Positions 1-7,902 of a stretch of 8,217 bases of DNA are shown here, piece by piece (position 1 is the stretch's first letter; each line of letters opens with the position of its first letter). The position numbers and the translations under genes are program-made. This stretch comes from Candidatus Puniceispirillum sp. (GTDB lineage Bacteria > Pseudomonadota > Alphaproteobacteria > Puniceispirillales > Puniceispirillaceae). Location of the stretch: positions 1 to 8,217 of the forward strand of contig JADHOU010000059.1 of NCBI GenBank assembly GCA_016778825.1. Direction: 5' to 3'. Under the pieces are notes generated by a model. It searched no databases, was not told the DNA's origin, and saw only the letters and a list, made by a program, of their open reading frames with translations.

Positions 1-80
1 ACAATTGCCTCACTGGCGGCTGCAGCCGGTTTGGCAGCATCAGCAACAATTGCCTCACTGGCGGCTGCAGCCGGTTTGGC
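1..80. repeat. 45-bp tandem repeat inside the envelope-protein gene
   Basis: Bases 1-35 and 46-80 are identical, giving a period of 45 bp, or 15 codons. On the coding (minus) strand each unit reads approximately AKPAAAASEAIVADA, so the repeat stays in frame. The array touches the window edge, so the copy number is unknown. The complete identity of the 35-bp blocks suggests recent duplication by slippage or recombination. Confidence 0.93.
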
Positions 81-644
81 CGTATCCACATCATCAGGCG
101 ACTGGATTAGCACCGGCACCTCCGTCTCGGTTTCCGGCAAGAGCGCAACTAATGGTTTGGTTTCAGTATCTTGATAAATTTCAACAGCCAGACTGCGATC
201 GGCCATTTCGGTTGTTCCGTCACTGCGTTCCATCGCAACCGAAATCAAATGCTGGCCAGCCGCAAGTGATTTTTCAAGCACAATCACCCATTCACCATTT
301 GCATTCGCAACTGTTTCGCCAAGCAAAATGTCACCTTCAAAAATACGGATTTTTGCATTTGGCGCCGCCGTGCCGGCAAATACCGCTGCGCCATCAGGCT
401 TGACGCGTGCCAGATCAATCGTCAAAGGCGCTGCGGGCGTGGCATTGGGCGGCTGCAAGCTTGTGTCGCTATCCTTGCCAGAATCCAATGTTTCAGCCTT
501 ATCAGCCGCCAATTTTGACAGCTCGATTGATGGGCTTTGTGGCTGAACCTGCTGGTCACCCTCAACATCAAGAAGCACCATCGACAAGGCGATCGCAACA
601 AGCACCCCACCCAGCGCAAACAGAATATAAAGCATTGATCGCAC
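1..644 (-). CDS. Membrane-anchored Ig-like envelope protein, C-terminus beyond the window (partial)
   Basis: At least 214 codons are visible, read from 644 down to the window edge with no stop. Residues 4-22 form one hydrophobic segment (MLYILFALGGVLVAIALSMV), taken as a signal anchor. A polar Ser/Asp/Gln-rich linker follows. Residues about 70-155 resemble a bacterial Ig-like beta-sandwich: V-x-P-D-G, then G-x-A-A-P-N-A-K-I-R-I-F-E-G, then a N-A-N-G-E-W-V strand and a G-x-H-x-I-S-V strand. After that comes an acidic/proline linker and an Ala/Pro-rich repeat. Alphaproteobacterial proteins of this plan often end in a LysM peptidoglycan-binding domain; here that part would lie outside the window, so LysM is inference. 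The start is uncertain. GTG at 644 puts an Arg before the membrane segment and has a weak GGGA upstream; ATG at 635 is the alternative. An in-frame TAA lies at 678-680. The gene is divergent from the LOG-family gene. Confidence 0.72.
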   Translation of the reverse strand, partial: MRSMLYILFALGGVLVAIALSMVLLDVEGDQQVQPQSPSIELSKLAADKAETLDSGKDSDTSLQPPNATPAAPLTIDLARVKPDGAAVFAGTAAPNAKIRIFEGDILLGETVANANGEWVIVLEKSLAAGQHLISVAMERSDGTTEMADRSLAVEIYQDTETKPLVALLPETETEVPVLIQSPDDVDTAKPAAAASEAIVADAAKPAAAASEAI

Positions 645-674
645 TGTTGTGGTTTCCCGTTTGTTGATGAATGA

Positions 675-684
675 CTGTTAACAG
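675..684. promoter_or_regulatory. Palindrome CTGTTAACAG in a divergent intergenic region
   Basis: A perfect 10-bp palindrome lies in the AT-rich 106-bp gap between two divergent genes, where both promoters must sit unless they lie inside coding sequence. It may be a small operator or chance. No strong -35/-10 pair is obvious in either direction. TTGCGT (696-701 region) followed after about 16 bases by TTAAAT is the best plus-strand candidate, and it is weak. Confidence 0.2.
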
Positions 685-737
685 ACTAATGCTAATTGCG
701 TTAAGGTTCAATGTTAGTTAAATGCAGCCTTGGCATT

Positions 738-744
738 AAAAGGA
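738..744 (+). promoter_or_regulatory. Ribosome binding site that fixes the LOG-family start
   Basis: AAAAGGA ends six bases before ATG 751. This favours ATG 751 over the in-frame TTG at 730, which lies before the site and has no Shine-Dalgarno of its own. A small inverted repeat (AATGC 721-725, GCATT 733-737) sits just upstream. Confidence 0.75.
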
Positions 745-750
745 ATTTCG

Positions 751-1293
751 ATGAAAAAAATTTGTGTTTTTACCGGCGCCGCCTCAGGCATAAACCCTCT
801 TTATAAAGACGCTGCCTATCAAATGGGACAAATGGTCGGGTCACGCGGTCTTGGGCTTGTCTATGGTGGCGGCAAAATGGGTTTGATGGGCGCGGTCGCC
901 GATGGGGTGCTTGCTGCCAATGGCCACGTTACCGGCATTATTCCGCAATTTCTTGATAATGTTGAGGTTGGGCATAAGGGCGTTGCCGATCTTCACATCA
1001 TCGATTCGATGCATGAACGAAAAGCCATGATGTATGATATATCAGATGCCTTCGTTATTTTCCCCGGTGGTCTTGGCACGCTTGATGAAACCATGGAAAT
1101 CATCACATGGCGCCAGCTTGGATTGCATAACAAGCCGATCATAATCGTTAATTTAAACGGCTATTGGGATTCGATGTTGATCATGTTCCAGAATATTATT
1201 GATCAGGGCTTTATGCATCATGGGCACACAGGTCATTTTGATCAGGTAGATGATCTTGACGGTTTGATGGACAAACTTGATCAGCTGTTCTAG
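751..1293 (+). CDS. LOG family protein (TIGR00730-type Rossmann fold nucleosidase)
   Basis: The 180-residue product is a full-length member of the LOG family, the lysine-decarboxylase-like proteins now known as cytokinin riboside 5'-monophosphate phosphoribohydrolases. Characterised members cleave N6-substituted AMP (and in some bacteria AMP) to free base and ribose 5-phosphate in the cytosol. Visible signatures are the N-terminal strand ICVFTG (residues 4-9), YGGGKMGLMG (38-47), MHERKAMM (87-94, with the conserved Arg-Lys pair) and PGGLGTLDE (105-113, ending in the catalytic-type Glu). The usual G-S-S-x-G after the first strand is G-A-A-S-G here. The start follows the Shine-Dalgarno at 738-744; a TTG at 730 would add seven residues. 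The gene is alone on the plus strand, divergent from the Ig-like gene and convergent with icd. The family call is secure. The physiological substrate is unknown, and cytokinin production should not be assumed. Confidence 0.93.
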   Translation: MKKICVFTGAASGINPLYKDAAYQMGQMVGSRGLGLVYGGGKMGLMGAVADGVLAANGHVTGIIPQFLDNVEVGHKGVADLHIIDSMHERKAMMYDISDAFVIFPGGLGTLDETMEIITWRQLGLHNKPIIIVNLNGYWDSMLIMFQNIIDQGFMHHGHTGHFDQVDDLDGLMDKLDQLF

Positions 1294-1339
1294 CCCGACC
1301 GTTTACAAGCGCATTATTAAGCGCCACATCATCACATAA

Positions 1340-1386
1340 AAATCTCCGATAACGATAGTCATAAGGATAATCGCCATCGGGGATTT
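1340..1386 (-). terminator. Candidate terminator hairpin after icd
   Basis: Bases 1340-1350 (AAATCTCCGAT) pair with 1376-1386 (ATCGGGGATTT) over 11 positions with one G-U. The 25-base loop contains an inner CGAT/ATCG pair. On the minus strand the distal arm runs into GATTTTTATG, a short U-run, so it could end icd transcripts. On the plus strand it lies about 47 bases after the LOG-family stop and is followed by GTTTG only, so it is weaker there. The long loop lowers confidence. Confidence 0.4.
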
Positions 1387-1395
1387 GTTTGAGGT

Positions 1396-1414
1396 GGCGG
1401 GATTGTCTCCCGCC
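1396..1414. repeat. GC-rich hairpin in the convergent icd/LOG gap
   Basis: GGCGGGA (1396-1402) and TCCCGCC (1408-1414) form a perfect 7-bp stem with a 5-base loop, about 30 bases past the icd stop. There is no U-tract on either side, so it is not a standard intrinsic terminator. It may protect the icd mRNA 3' end or act together with the hairpin at 1340-1386. Confidence 0.45.
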
Positions 1415-1444
1415 AAAGATATTTGCCACCAAAGGCTTTGGCAA

Positions 1445-3676
1445 TTAGCCGATGATGCTGTTCAGCGTCGCGCTTGGGCGCATCACCAATGCCACTTTGT
1501 CACTGGCAGCATGATAATAGCCGCCAAGATCGCATGGCTTGCCTTGGGTTGATGCCAATTCGGCAGTGATTGTCTTTTCATTATCAGCAAGCGCAGCTGC
1601 CAATTCCGCGAAATCATCGGCCAGATCCTGATCTTCGGTTTGAGCGGCAAGAGCCTGCGCCCAATAAAGAGCAAAATAATAATGGCTGTCGCGCGTATCG
1701 GTCTGGCCAACACGGCGTGACGGCGATTTATCATTTGCCAACAGCAATTGTGTTGCAGCATCAACCGCCTTGCCAAGCAGGCCAGCCTTCATGTTGCCAG
1801 TAGATTCGGCAACAAAATTCAATGATTCACCAAGCGCACAAAATTCACCAAGCGAGTCCCAGCGCAAATGGCCTTCTTTGATCAATTGCTGAACATGTTT
1901 TGGAGCTGACCCGCCAGCGCCTGTTTCAAACAGACCGCCGCCATTCATCAGCTTGACCACAGACAGCATTTTTGCCGATGTTCCAAGCTCAAGAATTGGA
2001 AATAAATCAGTTAGATAGTCACGAAGCACATTGCCGGTGATTGAAATGCAATCTTTGCCAGCGGTGATAGTTTCAAGTGAAAATCTGGTCGCTTCACGCG
2101 GTGCCATGATTTTAACCGATGCTTCATCAACGCCAAGCTTGGCAAGCATTGATTTCACATAAACAATGATTTCCGCGTCATGCGGCCGTGCCGCATTTAG
2201 CCAGAACACGGCCTCGGCACCGGTTGCCTTTTGACGGGCAAGACCAAGCTTAACCCAATCTTCGATTGGTGCCTGATTGGTGCTAGATGACCGCCAAATA
2301 TCGCCCTTTTGCACCTGGTGCTCATGCAAAATTTTGCCATTTTCCAGAACGTAGCGAACCACACCATCTTCCGACATCTGAAAAGTTGTTGGATGCGATC
2401 CATATTCCTCGGCCTTTTGCGCCATCAGACCAACATTGGATACTGATCCGGCTGTTGTTGGGTCAAGCGCGCCATTTTCCTTAAAAAAATTAATGGCTTC
2501 CTCATAAACAGGCGCATAGGAATTATCCGGAATAACGCATTTGCAATCTTGCTCGCTGCCATCTGGCCCCCAGCCCTTTCCGCCAGCGCGAATCAAAGCT
2601 GGCATTGACGCATCGATAATCACATCTGACGACACATGGAAATTGCTTAGCCCTTTATCCGAATTCACCATATAAAGCGGTGGATTGGCGGCAAAGCAAG
2701 CCGCAAGATCGGCTTCCAACTCAGCGCGTTTTGCGGCCGGAAGCGAGGCAATCCGGGCCTCAAGATCACTAAGCCCCAGATTATAATCCATGCCTAATTC
2801 GCGTAAAACATCATCATGTTTGGCGACAAAATCTTCAAGCAGCACGCCAACAGCCTGGCCAAAGATTATCGGGTCAGAGACTTTCATCATTGTTGCTTTT
2901 AGATGAACCGAGAATAATACAGACTTCGCCTTGGCATCGGCCAGCTCGTCGCGCAAAAAGGCGCGTAAAGCAGCCAAAGACATGAAAGAGGCGTCAACAA
3001 CGGTTCCCGCTTTTAGCGTCAGGCCTTCTTTTAAAACAGTGACCTGACCGGCTTTGTTTTCAAATTCGATTTTTGCCTTGCCAGCCTTATCAGCGCTCAA
3101 GGTTGCCGATTTTTCATTCGAGAAGAAATCACCTGATGACATTGATGATACATGGGTTTTTGAATCAGCCGCCCAAACGCCCATGGAATGCGGGTTGTTC
3201 TGCGCATAGATCTTGACCGCATGCGCGCTACGCCGGTCAGAATTGCCCTCACGCAGAACCGGATTAACCGCACTGCCCTTGACCGCATCATACCGCGCGG
3301 CAATGGCGCGTTCTTCATCATTTGCTGGTGCTACCGGATAATCGGGAAGATTATAACCTTGTGCCTGCAATTCGCTGATCGCGCCAACAAGCTGGGGAAT
3401 TGATGCTGAAATATTTGGCAGCTTAATCACATTAGCGGCTGGTGTTTTCACCCATTCTCCCAATTCTGCCAGATCGTCCGGCTGGCGCTGGGCATCGGTC
3501 AGAACTTCAGGAAATACAGCGATCAAACGACCTGCAAGCGAGATATCACGCCGCCCAATGGTTAACCCAGCAGGTTTTACAAAACGATTGATGATCGGCA
3601 AGAGCGAGGCACTGGCCAATTCCGGGGCTTCGTCCACTTTTGTATAGATTAAATCTGGGTTGGCTGTATCTGACAT
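1445..3676 (-). CDS. icd: Isocitrate dehydrogenase (NADP+), monomeric type
   Basis: The 743-residue product is a full-length monomeric isocitrate dehydrogenase (EC 1.1.1.42, family length about 740). It oxidatively decarboxylates isocitrate to 2-oxoglutarate in the TCA cycle and makes NADPH. From memory of the Azotobacter vinelandii enzyme, every key residue has a counterpart here. The isocitrate site has S135, N138, R142 and R148 (in the EGNSDRR region), K260 (HLKATMMK), Y425 and R552. The metal site has D355, D553 and D557. The NADP contacts are H594, R605 and R654. The start ATG is preceded by AAAGG about eight bases upstream and gives the expected family N-terminus. The gene lies 76 bp downstream of alaS in the same direction, so co-transcription is possible, although hairpins lie in that gap. 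The monomeric form is unrelated at the sequence level to the common ~45-kDa homodimeric Icd. No frameshift or missing motif is seen. Confidence 0.97.
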   Translation of the reverse strand: MSDTANPDLIYTKVDEAPELASASLLPIINRFVKPAGLTIGRRDISLAGRLIAVFPEVLTDAQRQPDDLAELGEWVKTPAANVIKLPNISASIPQLVGAISELQAQGYNLPDYPVAPANDEERAIAARYDAVKGSAVNPVLREGNSDRRSAHAVKIYAQNNPHSMGVWAADSKTHVSSMSSGDFFSNEKSATLSADKAGKAKIEFENKAGQVTVLKEGLTLKAGTVVDASFMSLAALRAFLRDELADAKAKSVLFSVHLKATMMKVSDPIIFGQAVGVLLEDFVAKHDDVLRELGMDYNLGLSDLEARIASLPAAKRAELEADLAACFAANPPLYMVNSDKGLSNFHVSSDVIIDASMPALIRAGGKGWGPDGSEQDCKCVIPDNSYAPVYEEAINFFKENGALDPTTAGSVSNVGLMAQKAEEYGSHPTTFQMSEDGVVRYVLENGKILHEHQVQKGDIWRSSSTNQAPIEDWVKLGLARQKATGAEAVFWLNAARPHDAEIIVYVKSMLAKLGVDEASVKIMAPREATRFSLETITAGKDCISITGNVLRDYLTDLFPILELGTSAKMLSVVKLMNGGGLFETGAGGSAPKHVQQLIKEGHLRWDSLGEFCALGESLNFVAESTGNMKAGLLGKAVDAATQLLLANDKSPSRRVGQTDTRDSHYYFALYWAQALAAQTEDQDLADDFAELAAALADNEKTITAELASTQGKPCDLGGYYHAASDKVALVMRPSATLNSIIG

Positions 3677-3701
3677 ATTCTTTGCCTTTTCATATGATGA
3701 T

Positions 3702-3724
3702 CAAAACACACCCCGGGATCGGGG
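3702..3724 (-). terminator. Weak terminator-like hairpin between alaS and icd
   Basis: CCCCG (3711-3715) and CGGGG (3720-3724) form a perfect 5-bp stem with a 4-base loop. On the minus strand it is followed by TGTGTTTTG. It could attenuate alaS transcripts, but it ends only 26 bases before icd. If it terminated fully, icd would need a promoter in an implausibly short space, so partial termination or an RNA-processing role is more likely. Confidence 0.3.
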
Positions 3725-3733
3725 AAAACGTAA

Positions 3734-3754
3734 CTGGGCCTTTTGGCCAGTTTT
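3734..3754. repeat. Bulged hairpin just after the alaS stop
   Basis: AACTGG-(G)-CC and GG-CCAGTT pair around a TTTT loop (AAAA on the minus strand), making an 8-bp stem with one bulged base directly at the alaS stop codon. The better U-run follows it on the plus strand (CAGTTTTAT), where no gene needs terminating. On the alaS strand the trailing sequence is ACGTTTTC. This may be a second weak element of the alaS 3' end. Confidence 0.3.
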
Positions 3755-6395
3755 ATAGGGCGGCAGCAACCGCTTTTAATGCTTCGGCTGCCTTACTGGC
3801 ATCAGGGCCGCCAGCCTGCGCCATATCAAGCCGCCCACCACCGCCGCCGCCGCCAAGCGCCGCCGACCCGATCTTGACCAGATCAACCGCACTTTTTTGA
3901 CCAGCAAGATCCGCCGTAACTGCAACAACAATCGATGCTTTGCCAGCATCAGTCGCAACAAGACAGATCACCGCATTTTCAACCGATGATTTGATTTCAT
4001 CGGCCATTGATTTCAATTCGCGTGCCGGCGTGTCTTCAAGCAACCGCCCAACAAAATTGACGCCATTGATAATATCACTGCCATTCCCAGCACCGCCGCC
4101 ACCGCCAGCGGCCAATTTACGCCGCAGCTGGCTGATATCACGTTCAGCCTTTTTACGGTCTTCGACAAGCTGGGCAACACGGTCGGCAAGCTGGTCGGGT
4201 GCGATCTTCAGCAGGTCAGCGCTTTTGGTCAAAATGGCATCACGCGAATTAATCCAAGCCAGCGCACCTTCATGCGTTACCGCCTCGATGCGGCGCACCC
4301 CGCCAGCAACAGCAGATTCCGAAATAATTTTCAATAGGCTTATATCGCCTGTCCGGCCAACATGGGTTCCACCACATAATTCAACCGACCATGCCTTGCT
4401 TGGATCATCATCAGCCGCACCACCCATTTGCACAACGCGAACTTCATCGCCGTATTTTTCGCCAAACAGCGCCAATGCGCCAAGCTCGATCGCGGCATCA
4501 GGCGTCATAATACGGGTTGTGACATCCGAATTCATCCGAATCCGCGCATTGACAATTTGCTGAACCTGATTCAATTCATCGGCCGAAACCGCCTTTTGAT
4601 GGGAAAAGTCAAACCGCAGTCGGTCAGGGCTAACAAGCGAGCCCTTTTGAGCCACATGATCACCAAGCACAAGCCGAAGCGATTCATGAAGAAGATGCGT
4701 TGCCGAATGATTGGCGCGAAGCCGCAAACGGCGCGACACGTCAATCTGCAACCGAACCTCTTCCCCCTTGGCAAGTGTACCAGAGATAATTTCGACATGA
4801 TGGATAAACAGACCCGACGGGGTTTTCTGGGTATCAGTGACGCGGGCGGTGCCGTTTTCCCAGCTAATCGTGCCGACATCACCAACCTGACCACCCGATT
4901 CACCATAAAATGGGGTTTGGTTGACAATCATCCGCCCTTTGCCAGCTTTGCCGATTTCTTCGATTTCGGTATTGCCATCAACAAGCGCCGTAACAATGGC
5001 TTCGACTGAATCTGATGTGTAGCCCAGAAATTCTGTCGGCTCTAGATTTTGCGCCAGATCAAGCCAAATGGTTTCAGTGGCACTGTCACCTGATCCGCTC
5101 CATGCACGGCGGGCATTGGTTTTTTGTGCATCCATTGCGGCGTTGAACCCATCAAGATCAACCTTCCAACCATAACCTCGCATGAAATCTTCGGTTAGAT
5201 CAAGTGGAAAGCCAAAAGTATCATAAAGCTTAAAGGCAGTTGCGCCATCAAGTGTGCCACCGGCGGCCTTGCCAGCCAGCTCGTCATTCAGAATGCGCAG
5301 GCCGCGACCAAGCGTTTCTTTGAAACGGGTTTCTTCCAGCTTCAGCGTTTCGATAATCAGCGATTGCGCACGGCCCAATTCACCATATTGCGCGCCCATT
5401 TCGGCAACAAGGGTTGGCACAAGCCGGTACATGGTCGGCTCAGCGCATCCCATTTGGTGAATATGGCGCATCGCACGCCGCATAATCCGGCGCAAAACGT
5501 AGCCGCGCCCCTCATTTGACGGCAATACACCATCAGCAATCAAAAAAGATGACGCCCGCAAATGATCCGCAACAACCCGGTGAGAAATATTATGGCTTCC
5601 ATCCGCATCAGTGCCCGAAACATCTGCCGAAGCCTCTATGAATGCCCGCATTAGGTCAATGTCATAATTATCATGCTTGCCCTGAAGCACCGCCGCGATA
5701 CGTTCTAGCCCCATGCCTGTATCAATTGACGGCTTTGGCAGGGCAATACGTTTATCCGGTGTCTGCTCAAACTGCATAAAGACCAGATTCCAGATTTCGA
5801 TAAAGCGATCACCATCTTCATCAGGTGACCCTGGCGGGCCGCCCGCGATATGATCGCCATGATCATAGAAAATTTCCGAACAAGGCCCACAAGGACCGGT
5901 ATCACCCATCGCCCAGAAATTGTCGGATGTGGCAATGCGAATGATGCGGTCATCTTTCAGACCAGCAATTTTCTTCCATAGATTGGCCGCTTCGTCATCT
6001 TCATGGTAAACCGTGACAAGCAGTTTTGACACATCAAGACCATATTCCTTGGTGATTAAATTCCACGCCAATTCAATAGCATTTTCCTTGAAATAATCGC
6101 CAAAGGAGAAATTACCAAGCATTTCAAAAAATGTGTGATGACGCGCCGTATAGCCGACATTTTCAAGATCATTATGTTTGCCACCAGCACGAACACATTT
6201 CTGCGCTGTTGTCGCCCGAACATAATCGCGGGTTTCGGCACCGGTAAACAGATTTTTAAACTGCACCATGCCCGAATTGGCAAACATCAAGGTTGGATCA
6301 TTTTGCGGCACAAGCGGGCTTGATGCGACAATTTCATGCCCATTTTTGCCAAAATAATCAAGAAAAGTGGCGCGGATATCATTCACACTCGACAT
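3753..6395 (-). CDS. alaS: Alanyl-tRNA synthetase
   Basis: The 880-residue class II synthetase (EC 6.1.1.7) charges tRNA-Ala and clears mischarged Ser/Gly-tRNA-Ala. Residues 1-250 are the catalytic core, including [22 protein letters not shown] (about 60-81), the [18 protein letters not shown] motif 2 region (86-103) and DTGMGLER (225-232, motif 3). Residues about 250-450 are the tRNA-recognition helices. The editing domain has zinc-site residues HSATH (H563, H567) and CGGTH (C674, H678). The C-Ala domain follows a coiled-coil segment (about 735-760). It contains two glycine tracts (764-768, 848-854) and the family signature near 855-863, which reads RLDMAQAGG where RPDMAQ-like is usual. The frame is open upstream to an ATG at 6470, but [15 protein letters not shown] matches the usual family N-terminus, so ATG 6395 is chosen; a purine-rich GGGGG lies about seven bases upstream. 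recA is upstream and icd downstream, all co-directional. Confidence 0.98.
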   Translation of the reverse strand: MSSVNDIRATFLDYFGKNGHEIVASSPLVPQNDPTLMFANSGMVQFKNLFTGAETRDYVRATTAQKCVRAGGKHNDLENVGYTARHHTFFEMLGNFSFGDYFKENAIELAWNLITKEYGLDVSKLLVTVYHEDDEAANLWKKIAGLKDDRIIRIATSDNFWAMGDTGPCGPCSEIFYDHGDHIAGGPPGSPDEDGDRFIEIWNLVFMQFEQTPDKRIALPKPSIDTGMGLERIAAVLQGKHDNYDIDLMRAFIEASADVSGTDADGSHNISHRVVADHLRASSFLIADGVLPSNEGRGYVLRRIMRRAMRHIHQMGCAEPTMYRLVPTLVAEMGAQYGELGRAQSLIIETLKLEETRFKETLGRGLRILNDELAGKAAGGTLDGATAFKLYDTFGFPLDLTEDFMRGYGWKVDLDGFNAAMDAQKTNARRAWSGSGDSATETIWLDLAQNLEPTEFLGYTSDSVEAIVTALVDGNTEIEEIGKAGKGRMIVNQTPFYGESGGQVGDVGTISWENGTARVTDTQKTPSGLFIHHVEIISGTLAKGEEVRLQIDVSRRLRLRANHSATHLLHESLRLVLGDHVAQKGSLVSPDRLRFDFSHQKAVSADELNQVQQIVNARIRMNSDVTTRIMTPDAAIELGALALFGEKYGDEVRVVQMGGAADDDPSKAWSVELCGGTHVGRTGDISLLKIISESAVAGGVRRIEAVTHEGALAWINSRDAILTKSADLLKIAPDQLADRVAQLVEDRKKAERDISQLRRKLAAGGGGGAGNGSDIINGVNFVGRLLEDTPARELKSMADEIKSSVENAVICLVATDAGKASIVVAVTADLAGQKSAVDLVKIGSAALGGGGGGGRLDMAQAGGPDASKAAEALKAVAAAL

Positions 6396-6507
6396 AAGAC
6401 TGCCCCCAGCACAGCGTTTGGCTTGCCACATTTGGTTTGCGGCGGCCATGTCATCACGGCAAGCGGTCATTTATGGCGCCGCACAAAGCCCAATCATTAG
6501 CGGTTAC

Positions 6508-6536
6508 TATCTACCCGCCACAGGGGGGTCTGTCTA
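6508..6536 (-). promoter_or_regulatory. alaS: Possible alaS promoter
   Basis: On the minus strand TAGACA (6531-6536, five of six matches to TTGACA) is followed after 17 bases by TAGATA (6508-6513, three of six to TATAAT). This would start transcription about 100 bases upstream of ATG 6395, downstream of the recA terminator. The -10 is weak and there is no supporting operator, so this is tentative. Confidence 0.3.
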
Positions 6537-6622
6537 GATTAACTTGATGAAAGCCTGCAGCTTTTTGGCAAAGACCGCGGCGGCGGCAAAACCCCTATTT
6601 TGGCAATCTCATCACAAAGACA

Positions 6623-6656
6623 AAATGGTCAGCTCCAAAACAGGAACTGACCATTT
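6623..6656 (-). terminator. Rho-independent terminator of recA
   Basis: AAATGGTCAG (6623-6632) pairs perfectly with CTGACCATTT (6647-6656). Past one mismatch, an inner TCC/GGA extends the stem around a 6-base loop. On the minus strand the stem is followed by TTTTGTCTTTG, a U-rich tail. It lies about 65 bases past the recA stop and separates recA from alaS. Confidence 0.78.
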
Positions 6657-6720
6657 CACATTATTCACGATTTGACCAAGCCTATCCCTATAAAGTTGGG
6701 AGGCTTTAGGCGATAAAACC

Positions 6721-7836
6721 TTATTTTGGCATTATCGATGTATCGGGTAGATCAGGCGATTCTGGCACTTTTGCTTCTTCGCTTGACGCGATTGAGTTAT
6801 CAAGCATCTGATCACCAACAAGACCGGCATTTTGCCGAATGGCCGATTCGATTTCAGCCGCCAATTCGGTATGTTCGCGAAGGAATGTTTTGGCATTCTC
6901 ACGGCCTTGGCCAATGCGCTGTCCATTGTACGAAATCCACGCCCCTGATTTATCAACAATACCAGCAGCGACACCAAGATCGATCAGTTCGCCCATTTTG
7001 GAAATGCCTTCGCCGTACATAATGTCAAATTCGATGGTGCGGAACGGCGCAGCAACCTTGTTTTTCACCACTTTAACACGGGTCTGGTTGCCAACAACCT
7101 CATCACGATCTTTAATGGCGCCAATCCGGCGAATATCCAACCTGACTGAAGCATAGAATTTCAGGGCATTACCGCCTGTGGTGGTTTCCGGATTGCCAAA
7201 CATCACGCCAATTTTCAAACGAATCTGGTTGATGAAAATCACCAAACAGTTCGAGCGCGCAATTGACGAGGTGAGTTTGCGAAGCGCCTGGCTCATCAAA
7301 CGCGCATGAAGCCCAACATGATGATCGCCCATTTCGCCTTCAAGTTCGGCGCGCGGCACCAAGGCGGCGACAGAGTCAACAACAAGAACGTCGATCGCAC
7401 CTGAGCGAACCAGCGTATCAGTAATTTCCAGCGCCTGTTCACCAGCGTCAGGCTGCGAGATCAACAGATCATCAATATTGACACCAAGTTTGCGTGCATA
7501 AGACGGGTCAAGCGCATGTTCAGCGTCAACAAAGGCACAAGTGCCACCTTCTTTTTGGGCCTCAGCAACAGCATGAAGCGCCAATGTCGTTTTGCCTGAT
7601 GATTCCGGGCCGTAGATTTCAACAATACGGCCTTTCGGGAAACCACCAATGCCAAGACCAATATCAAGCCCAAGCGATCCGGTTGAAATTGACTGAACAT
7701 CGACCGCAGATTCGCGTTGGCCGAGTTTCATCACTGACCCTTTGCCAAACGCCTTTTCAATCTGGCCAATGGCCGCTTCAAGCGCCTTGTTCTTGTCGTC
7801 ACTTTTCATTTTCATATCCACTACAACCCCAGCCAT
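6721..7836 (-). CDS. recA: Recombinase RecA
   Basis: The 371-residue product is a complete RecA, which forms ATP-dependent filaments on single-stranded DNA, drives strand exchange and triggers LexA self-cleavage. The N-terminal polymerisation helix lies at about 13-35. Walker A is GPESSGKTT (76-84, K82), the catalytic Glu is E105 (AEHALDP) and Walker B is LVVDS (151-155). Loop L1 lies around 160-176 and loop L2 spans about 203-221 ([20 protein letters not shown]). The C-terminal domain ends in a modest acidic tail ([15 protein letters not shown]). Loop L1 reads [11 protein letters not shown], where most relatives have Ser and Gln or Ala at the first and third His. L2 has IRLKIG for the common IRMKIG. 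ATG 7836 is chosen because AAGGAGG lies five bases upstream; Met8 and Met10 are possible but unsupported alternatives. An SOS-type operator lies in the promoter (8033-8047), and a terminator follows the gene. recX does not follow. Confidence 0.98.
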   Translation of the reverse strand: MAGVVVDMKMKSDDKNKALEAAIGQIEKAFGKGSVMKLGQRESAVDVQSISTGSLGLDIGLGIGGFPKGRIVEIYGPESSGKTTLALHAVAEAQKEGGTCAFVDAEHALDPSYARKLGVNIDDLLISQPDAGEQALEITDTLVRSGAIDVLVVDSVAALVPRAELEGEMGDHHVGLHARLMSQALRKLTSSIARSNCLVIFINQIRLKIGVMFGNPETTTGGNALKFYASVRLDIRRIGAIKDRDEVVGNQTRVKVVKNKVAAPFRTIEFDIMYGEGISKMGELIDLGVAAGIVDKSGAWISYNGQRIGQGRENAKTFLREHTELAAEIESAIRQNAGLVGDQMLDNSIASSEEAKVPESPDLPDTSIMPK

Positions 7837-7841
7837 TTATG

Positions 7842-7848
7842 CCTCCTT
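7842..7848 (-). promoter_or_regulatory. recA: Strong ribosome binding site of recA
   Basis: AAGGAGG on the minus strand lies five bases before ATG 7836. It is the strongest Shine-Dalgarno in the window and decides the start against the in-frame Met codons 8 and 10. Confidence 0.9.
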
Positions 7849-7874
7849 AGTTGCACAACCAACGCCCCCCTGTC

Positions 7875-7902
7875 CATGCACTTTATATTCATGCATTTAT
7901 AT
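7875..7902. repeat. Tandem direct repeat in the recA leader
   Basis: CATGCACTTTATAT (7875-7888) and CATGCATTTATAT (7890-7902) are the same word apart from one extra C, starting 15 bp apart. On the minus strand each contains TATAAA, close to a sigma-70 -10 box, next to (A/G)TGCATG. No good -35 lies 16-18 bases upstream of either. It could be a protein-binding pair, a second recA promoter or chance in an AT-rich stretch. Confidence 0.5.

Larger units (their letters stand above)
6396..6720. other. recA-alaS intergenic region, no recX
   Basis: This 325-base gap contains no credible gene. In transcription order (minus strand) it holds the recA terminator at 6623-6656, a short GC-rich stretch (GCCGCCGCCGCGG, about 6575-6590), a possible alaS promoter at 6508-6536, and a leader of about 100 bases. 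The upstream extension of the alaS frame (6396-6470, residues [12 protein letters not shown]...) lacks family similarity that I can recognise. Confidence 0.7.

Noticed and set aside
730..750. TTG start adding seven residues to the LOG-family protein
   Set aside because: The Shine-Dalgarno at 738-744 lies inside this extension and is correctly spaced for ATG 751.
1211..1444. 77-codon minus-strand frame beginning with TTG right after the icd stop
   Set aside because: It has no Shine-Dalgarno, runs through both intergenic hairpins and overlaps the conserved LOG-family 3' end; its residues match no family I recognise.
3834..3854. GCC trinucleotide run as an independent microsatellite or regulatory repeat
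   Set aside because: It is explained by the in-frame glycine tract of AlaRS; only its slippage potential is kept as a finding.
3940..5009. Long plus-strand open frames of 207 and 193 codons inside alaS
   Set aside because: They are antisense to a fully conserved synthetase and their residues are Ser/Arg/Pro-rich shadow translations with no recognisable domain.
6396..6470. 25-residue N-terminal extension of AlaRS from ATG 6470
   Set aside because: The family normally begins at the [16 protein letters not shown] segment, and the extension would remove leader sequence downstream of the likely promoter.
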